DNA from: an uncultured Agathobaculum sp. | Lineage (GTDB): Bacteria; Bacillota; Clostridia; Oscillospirales; Butyricicoccaceae | Length of the DNA stretch: 52,216 nt | Assembly (NCBI RefSeq): GCF_944384695.1 | Contig: NZ_CALWUQ010000004.1 | Span: 1-52,216 of the forward strand | Direction: 5' to 3' | In this document: positions 45,401 through 52,216 of the stretch, piece after piece | How positions within the stretch are numbered: position 1 is the first letter of the stretch | Layout: each line of letters opens with the position of its first letter | Notes under the pieces: model-generated | The model's database searches: none | Told to the model about the DNA's origin: nothing | What the model saw: the letters and a program-made list of their open reading frames with translations, nothing else | Made by a program: the position numbers and the translations under genes

Positions 45401-45507
45401 AAACCGAATGTGATTATATGCAGGGATATTACTTTTACAAACCGCTTGAACTCCCGGATTTTTGTCGTATTCTGCGAAATGATACTGGTAAGTGTATTGA
45501 AACCTGA
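42466..45507 (+). CDS. PAS-GAF-GGDEF-PAS-GGDEF-EAL cyclic-di-GMP enzyme
   Basis: The 1013-residue soluble protein has an N-terminal PAS-like domain with a CPFC pair (about 1-115), a GAF-like domain (about 135-290) and a first GGDEF with an intact GGDEF at 370-374. A second PAS (about 478-590), a degenerate GGDEF whose site reads LDGVH (near 661-666) and a C-terminal EAL domain complete it. The EAL motif is EIL (Glu790 kept), and the other metal and catalytic residues look present (ELTE, Asp909-Asp910 in DDFG, KLDR, EGVET, QGYYF). Both cyclase and phosphodiesterase activity are therefore possible. It starts with GTG. Confidence 0.92.
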   Translation: MSAVWEFLENFYAGVYVADMNTYELIYMNAKARKWFKIASPEDYKGQKCYSVLQNFPMPCPFCTNTQLIDDQFYEWDYYNPVVNKTFHLKDYIIQHEGRKYRIAIAIPDDAVLNAGSAVDENGVEINPDFFINKCLMATHSSSDPSVSLELMLQYIGSQLGCKDIFLYERMDNGELHSTYHWASTSSDHPLNLHLEVEYPQHLQSLYRNEVLIFSDSDERLPNPIQFSSQPDFADIHTLVLSPVLSKGRIIGLLRLDNPTVKQIRSISGTIKVLSHFIGSILLRRDLMAHLEELSYHDSMTQLLNRHALNRYISSEEYKNHKTLGLIYCDLIGLKRINDNLGHTNGDRLILQASHILTELFSPKNVYRIGGDEFLVVCQDITQKVLEEQVEQLRTRVAQDNCALSIGSTWSGSVEDDFSQLLTLADDSMYRDKLAYYENQQTHEPHIESSQSTAFQAFLQNYYFDAETFFHSIAMPEAPFYLYCGDVQRNIYYISDNLRDTFNFDSNLVYDFVGLLEQRIYEPDRQIHIKDSQAMFREKRTTHSIRYRIFDKNGQLVWIHCRGILTWDEQNNLPLFFSGSMISLKNESEVDPVTGLLNLSCALKDLETLCRRQSKLLLLCFHLRNFSDINLSLGRNTGDAMLREIANRMEMELGEQFSFFRLDGVHFLVLTQLDYDARVLSDTIRQIVLDVYRRNGIHIMYPCAIGMLHAPQDGNAPQELIDNVLFATQNAKKSPSTDFVEFSNYISKGYREQTDISMALNYCVNHGFQGFRITFQPQIKADTGTIFGCEILLRWSNHGQDIPPSKFIPILEQVGLIVPVGKWLVTQIMQASQELILRAPNLKISFNVSYLQILDPSFFDYIQNAMLLYGIPGRNLMIELTETHFDEMPDYLEHFIEQCDKVGISFVLDDFGNAYSSLHMLLQYPADLIKLDRTLMCELTSSPEKLNFMMSIIYACHRFGKKVCVEGVETQEELQIVRQTECDYMQGYYFYKPLELPDFCRILRNDTGKCIET

Positions 45508-45536
45508 CCCTATTTCTGCGGAAAGGATTATGATTT

Positions 45537-46190
45537 ATGGAAGAATATATGGATTCCATGCATAATTATCTTGGGGCATCTTGCGAGGTGCTGAAGCTGG
45601 ATAACCGGCTTCTATTTGCCGGCTCTATCCATAAATATGACGACAGCGAGGACGAATTGACCGTTTCCATCCGCAAGGGCAACGAAACACCGCAAGGCAT
45701 CATTCACCAAACCCCTGTCAAGCTGCATGTGCACAACAATGTGACCATGAACAATGTGCTTTTGCTCTACGGTATGGTCTCCCGCTGCGCAGCCGACTTC
45801 TGGGAAATCGCACTCAAGCATTCCTTTTCCTGTGCTGAGCGGCGCAGCAGCTTCCGACAGCCGATTATGATGGAAGTTGCGGTTTATCGCGGTGCGGATG
45901 CGGAATCCTCCACGGTTGCACTTTGCAAAACAATCGACATCAGCCTGACCGGTCTGTGCTTCAGCAGTCAGGAATGTTACGTGCAGGGCGAGCAAATCTT
46001 TATTTCCTCTTTACAGCTGCGCCGGAATGGACCAATCTATTCCTTTGCATGCACCGTGCAGCGGGTTCAGCCGCTGGAATCCGGAAAAATATGCTACGGA
46101 TGCAGCTTTAACACAATTTCGGAACGGCAGGAGGATTTGCTCTTCCACGATATGTTCTCGCTTCAAATCAAAGCTTTGAACCGGCAATGA
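45537..46190 (+). CDS. PilZ-domain protein (second), YcgR-like
   Basis: The 217-residue protein has an N-terminal YcgR-like beta domain (about 1-105, CEVLKLDNRLLFAGSI, then VKLHVHN) and a C-terminal PilZ domain with RSSFR (RxxxR) and DISLTG (DxSxxG). It follows the GGDEF/EAL gene by 29 bases, so enzyme and effector are probably cotranscribed from the sigma-28 promoter. The ATG has AAAGGA nine bases upstream. Confidence 0.85.
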   Translation: MEEYMDSMHNYLGASCEVLKLDNRLLFAGSIHKYDDSEDELTVSIRKGNETPQGIIHQTPVKLHVHNNVTMNNVLLLYGMVSRCAADFWEIALKHSFSCAERRSSFRQPIMMEVAVYRGADAESSTVALCKTIDISLTGLCFSSQECYVQGEQIFISSLQLRRNGPIYSFACTVQRVQPLESGKICYGCSFNTISERQEDLLFHDMFSLQIKALNRQ

Positions 46191-46257
46191 CGGTGAACCG
46201 TTCACAGTCGTACAGCTGCCGCGATAACCACATATCAACGGCAATCCGCATTTATCT

Positions 46258-46292
46258 GAAAGGGGACGCTGCGTGAAGCAGCGTCCCCTTTC
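46258..46292 (+). terminator. hairpin terminator after the second PilZ gene
   Basis: A perfect 15-base-pair stem (GAAAGGGGACGCTGC, 5-base loop, GCAGCGTCCCCTTTC). The T-tract is short, so termination may be partial. The stem core GGGACGCTGC recurs in the terminator at 48728. Confidence 0.75.
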
Positions 46293-46561
46293 CCCATAAC
46301 CGCGCAATATGTAGTATTTTATAAAACACATTCAAGGGGACATAAACCGCACAAAAAGGAAAGAAACAAGCATTTTTGTGCGAAAAGCATAACCAAAACA
46401 TGCAGCTACCCATATTTCATTGTGCAAAAAAGAAATCTTTTTTGGCTGAAACTGTTATGAATTGCAAAAAACGGTCGATTGGTTACTTATAAATTATTGT
46501 TTCCTTTGCGCAATCATTTGTGACACGGGGGAATGAGAAAAATAAACGGGAAGGTGTTATC
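46293..46561. other. intergenic region before the third chemoreceptor
   Basis: With the terminator at 46258-46292 this makes a gap of about 370 bases. It is AT-rich, with several A and T runs. Apart from the sigma-28-like promoter at 46455-46481 I see no gene, tRNA or riboswitch fold. Confidence 0.5.
46455..46481 (+). promoter_or_regulatory. sigma-28-like promoter of the third chemoreceptor gene
   Basis: TTAT (46455-46458), 15 bases, GTCGATTG (46474-46481). The upstream string ACGGTCGAT equals that before yjfB and the 3D gene. The leader is about 74 bases. Confidence 0.5.
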
Positions 46562-48679
46562 GTGAAATTAGGGATCGCGCAAAAGCTCGCTTTGGGCATT
46601 CTGATACCACTTATTTTGGTACTGAGCGGTATCGGCGTACTGCTTGGCATACAGATTTCCGGCTCAGTGGAGCAAATGATGACGGAAAATCTGACCGCAC
46701 AGGCGGATTCAGGCGCTCAACAGGTCAATGCATTTTTAAAGCAATATTACGGCGTGGTGGATACCATGATTTGTTCGCCGGACATTGCGGGTCTGGCGGC
46801 GGACGACGCCAAAACCACTTTGGACGGCTCACCGTATTTCTCCAGCATGCTTACTGAACTACAGCATATTCAGCAGCAGTATCAGGATACCGTTCTGGGT
46901 GTCTGGTTTGCGGATGTTGGCTTACAGGAATTGGTGTATTCCGACAACAGCCGTATCACCTCGGCGGATGTGGATTTTTCCACCCGTGAATGGTATACCC
47001 GCAGCGAAGAGGAACAGAAAACCACCGTTACCGGTGCCTATGTGGATGCCGGAACGCAGCAAATGGTCATCAGTGTCGTGGGTCCCATCATGCGCAACAA
47101 CCGCATGATCGGTGTGGTAGGCGTCGATGTCTCCATAGATCAATTGAGCACCTCGCTCAATTCGGTGAAAGTAGGCGAAACCGGCTATATCACCCTAATC
47201 GACTCCTCCAATATGATTATCTACCATCCGGACTCCTCTGTGGTCGGTACAACAATTGAAGAAGCGCAGTATTCCTCGAACATGCAGGAAACCCTTCTCA
47301 ACCGCAACAGTGTGCAGGGCATGGCATATACCCGCCAGGGGACCTCGTACTATGGCAGCACTGCTACTTTGGACGATATTGGTTACGCTGTATTGGGCAT
47401 CCTCCCGTCGCAGGAATATGACAGCCATATTGACAGCACTGTGCGCATCATTGTTATCAGCTTTGTTGTCTGTGCTATTCTGCTGGCCATCATCGTCATT
47501 CTGCTGGCAATATCAATTATCCGTCCGCTCAAGCGACTGGAAAAGGTTGCGGATCGACTGGCCGATGGCGAATTGAATGTCGATTATCAGGTGAAAGGCA
47601 AGGATGAAGTTGCCCGTCTTGGCAAGTCCACGCTGCGCATCGTGGATCGCTTGAAAACCTATATTCAGTATATCGACGAGCTTTCCTCTGTCCTTGACCA
47701 AATCGGTCGGGGCAATCTGGTATTCGAGTTGCAGCATGATTATCGCGGCGAGTTTGCCAAGCTCAAGGAAGCGCTGCTGCGCATCCAAAAGAATCTGTCG
47801 GAAACCATGTCCAGCATTTCGATGTCTGCGGCACAGGTTAACATGGGTGCGGATCAAATTGCAAGCGGCGCACAGGCGCTGGCGCAAGGCGCAACCGAGC
47901 AGGCCTCCTCGGTTCAGGAGTTGTCCAGCACTGTGCAGGCCTTGAATGACAAGGTCACAGTGGGTGCAGAACAGGCCGGCCAGATGATTGAGCAGCTCAA
48001 CGAGGTCAAGACCCAGATGAACACCAGCAACGGTCAAATGCAGGATATGCTCACCGCCATGCAGGATATCAGCCGTCATTCCAACGCAATCGGTAAGATC
48101 ATCAAGACCATTGATGACATTGCATTCCAGACGAATATTCTGGCGCTGAATGCCGCCGTAGAGGCCGCTCGCGCAGGTGCGGCAGGCAAGGGCTTTGCCG
48201 TTGTCGCTGATGAAGTGCGTAATCTCGCCGGCAAGAGCGCATCCGCTGCGAAGGAGACCAATGAGCTGATTGCGCATTCTGTGCAGGCAGTCAAGCAGGG
48301 CGAAAGCATTGCGCGTGCTACCGCAGAGGCGCTCAGTATTGCTGCCACCAATTCTGATGAAGTTGTTGCAGCAGTCGAACGTGTTACGCGCGATTATCAG
48401 GATCAGGCAGCGCATCTGAAGGAAGTTTCCATCGGTGTCAATCAGATTTCCGAAGTGGTGCAAACCAACTCCGCTACTGCAGAGCAAAGCGCTGCGGCAA
48501 GTCAGGAATTGTCCGGTCAGGCGCAGATGCTGAAGGGCATGATCAGCCATTTCGTGCTGCCGGAAACGGAAAATGGCCTGCCGATGTCCTCTTTCGACCA
48601 GCCCAGTTCTACAGACACGCTCCCGCCGACACCGGTCGAGCACTATAACAACGACACCAATTATACGGATAAATATTAA
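46562..48679 (+). CDS. methyl-accepting chemotaxis protein with dCache sensor
   Basis: The 705-residue chemoreceptor has a first membrane helix at about residues 10-32, a dCache extracellular domain (about 35-285), and a second membrane helix at about 290-320. HAMP and a signalling hairpin (tip [11 protein letters not shown]) follow, and it ends in NYTDKY. The sensor contains STREWY, TGAYVD and VVGVDVS, reminiscent of the Arg/Trp-Tyr/Tyr/Asp pocket of amino-acid-binding dCache domains, so an amino acid ligand is a reasonable guess. A GTG at 46520 is in frame, but the GTG at 46562 has GGAAGGTG upstream and starts the usual charged-then-hydrophobic N-terminus. Confidence 0.93.
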   Translation: MKLGIAQKLALGILIPLILVLSGIGVLLGIQISGSVEQMMTENLTAQADSGAQQVNAFLKQYYGVVDTMICSPDIAGLAADDAKTTLDGSPYFSSMLTELQHIQQQYQDTVLGVWFADVGLQELVYSDNSRITSADVDFSTREWYTRSEEEQKTTVTGAYVDAGTQQMVISVVGPIMRNNRMIGVVGVDVSIDQLSTSLNSVKVGETGYITLIDSSNMIIYHPDSSVVGTTIEEAQYSSNMQETLLNRNSVQGMAYTRQGTSYYGSTATLDDIGYAVLGILPSQEYDSHIDSTVRIIVISFVVCAILLAIIVILLAISIIRPLKRLEKVADRLADGELNVDYQVKGKDEVARLGKSTLRIVDRLKTYIQYIDELSSVLDQIGRGNLVFELQHDYRGEFAKLKEALLRIQKNLSETMSSISMSAAQVNMGADQIASGAQALAQGATEQASSVQELSSTVQALNDKVTVGAEQAGQMIEQLNEVKTQMNTSNGQMQDMLTAMQDISRHSNAIGKIIKTIDDIAFQTNILALNAAVEAARAGAAGKGFAVVADEVRNLAGKSASAAKETNELIAHSVQAVKQGESIARATAEALSIAATNSDEVVAAVERVTRDYQDQAAHLKEVSIGVNQISEVVQTNSATAEQSAAASQELSGQAQMLKGMISHFVLPETENGLPMSSFDQPSSTDTLPPTPVEHYNNDTNYTDKY

Positions 48680-48727
48680 TTCTGTCACGGCACTACGCCT
48701 TAGCTGACAGAAAACAAGCTTATCACC

Positions 48728-48765
48728 GAAGAAAGGGACGCTGCAACCGCAGCGTCCCTTTCTTC
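48728..48765. terminator. bidirectional terminator between chemoreceptor and hcp
   Basis: A perfect 17-base-pair stem (GAAGAAAGGGACGCTGC, AACC loop, GCAGCGTCCCTTTCTTC) between convergent genes ending at 48679 and 48777. Confidence 0.85.
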
Positions 48766-48776
48766 TTTCTGCCACA

Positions 48777-50426
48777 TTATGCGTTATCTGCACCGAAGAA
48801 CAGGCGGATATCCTCTTCCACCGTACCGATGCCCGCAATACCAAAGTTCTCCACCAGCACCTTAGCCACATTCGGACTGAGGAAAGCAGGCAGTGTCGGC
48901 CCGAGATGGATATTCTTAACCCCCAGATACAGCAGGGAAAGCAATACGATTACCGCTTTCTGCTCGTACCACGCAATGTTGTACACAATCGGCAGGTCGT
49001 TGATATCCTCCAGCCCAAAGACTTCCTTGAGCTTGAGCGCAATCACCGCCAACGAATAGGAGTCATTGCACTGTCCTGCATCCAACACACGCGGTATGCC
49101 GCCAATGTCGCCCAAATCCAGCTTATTGTACTTATACTTGGCGCAGCCCGCGGTCAGGATTACCGCATCATGCGGCAGCGCCTTGGCAAAGTCCGTGTAG
49201 TAGCTGCGAGACTTCGCACGGCCGTCACAGCCCGCCATCACAACAAACTTGCGGATTGCGCCGCTCTTGACCGCCTCCACAATCTTATCCGCCAATGCAA
49301 GCACCTGCGCATGGGCAAAGCCACCCACTATCTCACCGCGCTCAATCTCCTCCGGCGGCGTGCAGCGCTTGGCATGCTCGATGAGCGCAGAAAAATCCTT
49401 GTGCTCCCCTACGCCGCCCGGAATGTGCTTACAGCCCGGATAGCCCGCCGCACCTGTGGTGTACAATCTATCCTGATAGCTTGCCGCCGGCGGCACGATG
49501 CAGTTGGTGGTCATCAGAATCGGACCGTTAAAGGACGCAAACTCCTCTTTCTGCTTCCACCATGCGTTGCCGTAGTTGCCGACAAAATGCGGATATTTCT
49601 TGAACGCCGGATAATAATGCGCCGGCAGCATTTCCGAATGCGTATAGACATCCACGCCGGTGCCTGCGGTCTGCTCCAGCAGCATTTCCAAATCGCGCAA
49701 ATCGTGACCGGACACCAAAATGCCCGGGCGCGTGCCGACACCGATGTTTACCCGCGTAATTTCCGGATTGCCATAAGTTTCGGTATTCGCCTTGTCCAGC
49801 AGCGCCATGCCCTGTACACCGTATTTGCCGGTTTCCATCGCCAGCGCCACCAGCGCGTCTACCGACAGGCTATCATCCAGCGTCGCCGCCAGCGCACGCT
49901 GCAGGAATGCATCCACCTCACCGTCGTCCTGCAACAGCGCATTTGCGTGCTTGGAATACGCCGACAGACCCTTGAGACCATAGGTAATCAGCTCACGCAG
50001 CGAGCGGATATCCTCATCCTGCGTGGACAGTACGCCGACCGTTGCAGCCTTGGCCGCAAAGTCCGCTTCTTCCGCCGTCCAGCGGGCAGCCTCGGGCAGC
50101 AGTTCGGGCTGCGCGACGCGGCCCAGCAGCTCGTGCTTGACCTCCAGCGTCTCGCGGATACGCGCCACGATAGCATCTTTGTCAAAATTGGCATTTGTAA
50201 TCGTGATAAACAGATTGAGCGTAATCAGGTGGTTGATTTCCGGTGTAATCTCCTCCCCCTGCTTGCGCAGTGCGGTGGTTACCGCGGAAAGGCCCTTGGT
50301 CACGTACACCAGCAAATCCTGCATCGCAGCGACGTCCGGCTTCTTGCCGCACACACCCGCCATCGTACAGCCGGTGCAGCCTGCGGTTTCCTGACACTGA
50401 TAACAAAACATTTTCGGTTCCATCAT
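48777..50426 (-). CDS. hcp: hybrid cluster protein (Hcp), NO / hydroxylamine reductase
   Basis: The 549-residue enzyme has the N-terminal Cys motif ([21 protein letters not shown]) for a [4Fe-4S] cluster. The hybrid-cluster ligands are spread over the C-terminal half ([47 protein letters not shown]). Hcp reduces nitric oxide or hydroxylamine in the anaerobic cytoplasm, protecting from nitrosative stress. An in-frame reading runs to 50552, but GGAGG lies six bases before the ATG at 50426, which gives the family length. It is divergent from a Crp/Fnr gene with an operator between. Confidence 0.96.
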   Translation of the reverse strand: MMEPKMFCYQCQETAGCTGCTMAGVCGKKPDVAAMQDLLVYVTKGLSAVTTALRKQGEEITPEINHLITLNLFITITNANFDKDAIVARIRETLEVKHELLGRVAQPELLPEAARWTAEEADFAAKAATVGVLSTQDEDIRSLRELITYGLKGLSAYSKHANALLQDDGEVDAFLQRALAATLDDSLSVDALVALAMETGKYGVQGMALLDKANTETYGNPEITRVNIGVGTRPGILVSGHDLRDLEMLLEQTAGTGVDVYTHSEMLPAHYYPAFKKYPHFVGNYGNAWWKQKEEFASFNGPILMTTNCIVPPAASYQDRLYTTGAAGYPGCKHIPGGVGEHKDFSALIEHAKRCTPPEEIERGEIVGGFAHAQVLALADKIVEAVKSGAIRKFVVMAGCDGRAKSRSYYTDFAKALPHDAVILTAGCAKYKYNKLDLGDIGGIPRVLDAGQCNDSYSLAVIALKLKEVFGLEDINDLPIVYNIAWYEQKAVIVLLSLLYLGVKNIHLGPTLPAFLSPNVAKVLVENFGIAGIGTVEEDIRLFFGADNA

Positions 50427-50472
50427 ACATTTCCTCCACATGTTCCACAGATCAACATGATCTATGCGGTTG

Positions 50473-50501
50473 TTGACGTTACAAGCGAAGTATACTATAC
50501 T
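50473..50501 (+). promoter_or_regulatory. sigma-A-type promoter of the Crp/Fnr gene, overlapping the hcp -10
   Basis: TTGACG (50473-50478), 17 bases, TATACT (50496-50501), with the transcription start near 50508. On the minus strand a TATACT at 50489-50494 can serve as the hcp -10, without a good -35, as expected for an activator-dependent promoter. The two promoters overlap. Confidence 0.7.
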
Positions 50502-50505
50502 CAAG

Positions 50506-50531
50506 ACAACAAGTATGTTGTTATAACAACA
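50506..50531. promoter_or_regulatory. double palindromic operator for a Crp/Fnr-type regulator
   Basis: ACAACA-AGTA-TGTTGT-TATA-ACAACA: three half-sites form two overlapping perfect palindromes that share the middle TGTTGT. It covers the predicted start of the regulator transcript and lies just before its ribosome site. The second palindrome is centred at 50523.5, about 41.5 bases upstream of the hcp transcription start predicted from the TATACT at 50489-50494, the class II activation position. Confidence 0.7.
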
Positions 50532-50546
50532 ATGGAGGAATGTTTT

Positions 50547-51221
50547 TTGCATATTGCTGTTTTATCGGAAAGCGCACTGTTTCGCGGCATCCAATCGAGA
50601 GAAGCGGAAGAAACGCTGCATTGTTTGGGTGCCGAACGCCGAAATTTCAGAAAAAACGAACGCATTTTTCGTGCCGGGGACACAGCCACTGAGCTTGGCC
50701 TTGTGCTCACAGGCAGCATTTTGATTCAAAATGACGATTTTTGGGGCAATACCACTGTACTGGACCACGTGATTCCCGGCCAAATTTTTGCGGAAACCTA
50801 TGCCTGCACCGGTGAACCGCTGATGGTGGATGCGGTTGCGGCGGAACCTGCCGAGGTGCTGTTTCTCAATGTGGGGCGGGTGCTGCAAACCTGTCCGCAG
50901 GCCTGCACGCACCACAGCAAGCTGATTCGCAACCTGCTGTTTCTTTCCGCGCGCAAAAACCTGAACCTGTCGCGCAAAATTTTTCACACCGCATCCAAAT
51001 CCATCCGCGGACGGCTGCTGTCTTATCTTTCATTTCAATCGACGCGCTGCGGCAGCCGCTGCTTCACCATCCCGTTTAACCGCCAGCAACTTGCGGATTA
51101 TTTGAATGTCGACCGCAGTGCGCTGTCCAACGAGCTGAGCAAGATGCAGAAGGACGGCTTGCTCCGTGTCGACCGCAACCGCTTTGAACTGCTTTGCAGC
51201 CATGATGTGCTGCAAGGATGA
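50547..51221 (+). CDS. Crp/Fnr-family transcriptional regulator next to hcp
   Basis: The 224-residue regulator has an N-terminal cyclic-nucleotide-binding-like beta barrel ([20 protein letters not shown], then [11 protein letters not shown]), a long dimer helix, and a C-terminal winged helix ([30 protein letters not shown]). Location and operator suggest an HcpR-type NO/redox sensor. It has scattered Cys but no clear Fnr N-terminal cluster motif, so the sensed signal is unknown. An ATG at 50532 is in frame, but GGAGGA (50534-50539) is spaced for the TTG at 50547. Confidence 0.88.
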   Translation: MHIAVLSESALFRGIQSREAEETLHCLGAERRNFRKNERIFRAGDTATELGLVLTGSILIQNDDFWGNTTVLDHVIPGQIFAETYACTGEPLMVDAVAAEPAEVLFLNVGRVLQTCPQACTHHSKLIRNLLFLSARKNLNLSRKIFHTASKSIRGRLLSYLSFQSTRCGSRCFTIPFNRQQLADYLNVDRSALSNELSKMQKDGLLRVDRNRFELLCSHDVLQG

Positions 51222-51251
51222 TTTCTCCTTTGCTCACTCCCGTCGAAACGT

Positions 51252-51285
51252 AAAAAGAGAGGGACGCTTCGCGTCCCTCTCTGCT
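51252..51285 (-). terminator. terminator of the HdeD-like gene, possibly bidirectional
   Basis: A perfect 12-base-pair stem (AGAGAGGGACGC, TTC loop, GCGTCCCTCTCT; 51256-51282). Read leftward it ends in T5. It separates the convergent Crp/Fnr and HdeD-like genes. Confidence 0.85.
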
Positions 51286-51304
51286 ATGCTTCGCACGTCT
51301 ATGG

Positions 51305-51838
51305 TCACCGACTGGGAAACGATGCGAACAGACCGCGCATCAACGCCATCAGGCCCTGTGCAATCAGCACAATCGCAATCACCGCCGAGATTGCCACCAC
51401 GGCAATCATCGGACGCAGTAAAATCGCCACGCCGAACAGCAACACAATGGCACCAACACCGAATTGCACGCCCCAAAACGGCATACCGCCTTTGCGGTAA
51501 ACCAACGCGCCCGCGCATTTGATGACGCCGGAGACCACCGCCCACACGGCCAGCACATACGGCAGCACTTCGACTGCCAGCCAGCCATTACACAAGAATG
51601 CAACGCCAAGCAGCACATCAATCACGCCATCCGCCAGGAACCAGTTAGACAGCCCATATACCCATTTGCGCGCCGCATACACCACCAAATCCGCCGCGCC
51701 GGAAACCAGCACGGTCAAACCGAACAGCCAAGCCACCGACAACAGCGTTTCCTGTGGATGGATGAGAAAATACAGGCCCATTACCAACAAAAACAACCCA
51801 ATCAAAATCCATGGAATGCTTCCCGGTTTGTTTTTCAT
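51305..51838 (-). CDS. HdeD/DUF308-family membrane protein
   Basis: The 177-residue protein has six hydrophobic helices, arranged as three pairs of about 20 residues with GxxxxxxGxxxL patterns (WILIGLFLLVMGLYFLIHP, then DGVIDVLLGVAFL and ALVYRKG). DUF308/HdeD proteins are inner-membrane proteins named for acid resistance in Escherichia coli; their mechanism is unclear. It follows ftsH by 18 bases and is probably cotranscribed with it. Confidence 0.85.
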   Translation of the reverse strand: MKNKPGSIPWILIGLFLLVMGLYFLIHPQETLLSVAWLFGLTVLVSGAADLVVYAARKWVYGLSNWFLADGVIDVLLGVAFLCNGWLAVEVLPYVLAVWAVVSGVIKCAGALVYRKGGMPFWGVQFGVGAIVLLFGVAILLRPMIAVVAISAVIAIVLIAQGLMALMRGLFASFPSR

Positions 51839-51856
51839 CAGAGCCGCCTCCCCTTT

Positions 51857-52216
51857 TTATCCGTTCTGTGTCTTGTTCAACAAATCCATAAACTCCTCGC
51901 CTGTAATCGTCTCCTTTTCCAGCAGATGATGCGCCAGACGGTGCAGCGCCTCCATATTCTCCTGCAAAATGCCAATCGCCTTTTCATGCGCGGTTTTCAC
52001 GGTCTGCACCACTTCCTCGTCAATCTGCGCCGCGGTCTGCGCCGAGCAGGCCAGCGAGGTATCGCCGGATAAATATTGATTGGTCACGGTTTCGAGCGCC
52101 ACCATATCAAACCGATGGCTCATGCCATACCGTGTAATCATCGACCGCGTCAGCTTGGTCGCCTGCTCAATATCGTTGGACGCACCGGTGGTGACCGAGC
52201 CGAAAATCAGCTCCTC
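51857..52216 (-). CDS. ftsH: FtsH, ATP-dependent zinc metalloprotease (3' end only)
   Basis: The last 119 residues of FtsH, in frame to the right edge, begin EELIFGSVTTGASNDIEQAT, the conserved segment of the peptidase domain just before its final helices. They continue RSMITRYGMSHRFDMVALE and end ITGEEFMDLLNKTQNG. The AAA and HEXGH regions lie beyond the window. FtsH degrades membrane and soluble proteins. Confidence 0.95.
   Translation of the reverse strand, partial: EELIFGSVTTGASNDIEQATKLTRSMITRYGMSHRFDMVALETVTNQYLSGDTSLACSAQTAAQIDEEVVQTVKTAHEKAIGILQENMEALHRLAHHLLEKETITGEEFMDLLNKTQNG

Noticed and set aside
50439..50459. Inverted repeat CATGTT-N9-AACATG in the hcp leader as a regulator site
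   Set aside because: The arms are short, the gap is long and it lies downstream of the predicted hcp start. The operator at 50506-50531 explains regulation better.
48906..51221. 771-residue plus-strand reading frame
   Set aside because: Only its last 224 codons are the Crp/Fnr gene. The rest is antisense to hcp and shows no protein pattern.
1..52216. CRISPR array, tRNA, rRNA, insertion sequence or prophage
   Set aside because: I saw no regularly spaced repeat, no cloverleaf with CCA-type end, no transposase or integrase pattern and no terminal inverted repeats.

Overview
The window carries a flagellar and chemotaxis gene island, with a short housekeeping stretch at the right end. Several things point to a motile, anaerobic, low-oxygen Gram-positive of class Clostridia, possibly of Oscillospiraceae type. 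There are Bacillus/Clostridia-style motility genes (fliW-csrA, yviE, CheX-type phosphatase, yjfB, ylqG/ylqH-like genes), SLH-domain surface proteins, a 3D/G5 cell-wall protein, SD-rich start regions with many GTG/TTG starts, a hybrid-cluster protein and a hemerythrin. Genus cannot be read from the sequence.

Layout from left to right. (1) 1-6612, minus: basal-body and export operon flgB-flgC-fliE-fliF-fliG-fliH-fliI-fliJ, read leftward from a strong sigma-A-like promoter at 6666-6694 and continuing past the left edge. (2) 6977-14133: a secreted SLH protein, a Cache-type chemoreceptor, an acidic lipoprotein on the plus strand, a YjfB-like small protein and a G5/3D cell-wall protein. Four of these minus-strand genes have sigma-28-like promoters. 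(3) 14349-22760, minus: fliD-fliS-fliT-like-C39 peptidase-ftsE-like ATPase-chemoreceptor-hemerythrin-cheX-cheY. The last chemoreceptor and the hemerythrin are joined out of frame. (4) 22918-24674, plus: a ParA-type ATPase and a proline-rich protein with a ComFB domain. They stand where Bacillus has flagellin and flaG. (5) 24738-30228, minus: flgM-flgN-flgK-flgL-yviE-fliW-csrA from a sigma-28-like promoter. (6) 30370-34937, minus: cheA-cheW-cheR-cheB. (7) 35062-46190, plus: a FliK/YlqG-like protein, an FlhB C-domain (YlqH-like) protein, a PilZ protein, a 1631-residue SLH protein, a GGDEF/EAL protein with a near-perfect sigma-28 promoter, and a second PilZ protein. (8) 46562-48679, plus: a third chemoreceptor. 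(9) 48777-52216: hcp and a divergent Crp/Fnr regulator sharing a doubled palindromic operator, an HdeD/DUF308 membrane protein and the 3' end of ftsH.

How the parts fit. The sigma-A-type flgB operon builds the basal body. FlgM is itself under a sigma-28-like promoter and would hold sigma-28 back until the hook is complete. A shared element, TTAn or TAAn, 15 bases, then GnCGATAn, precedes flgM, the c-di-GMP enzyme, two chemoreceptors, an SLH protein, yjfB and the 3D protein. The signalling proteins feed CheA/CheW, with CheR/CheB adaptation and CheX as phosphatase for CheY. Cyclic-di-GMP is represented by one GGDEF/EAL protein and three candidate effectors (two PilZ proteins and the ComFB protein). 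Items worth a second look are the split chemoreceptor-hemerythrin, the ParA-ComFB pair, the orphan FtsE beside a secreted C39 peptidase, and the double Fnr-type operator.
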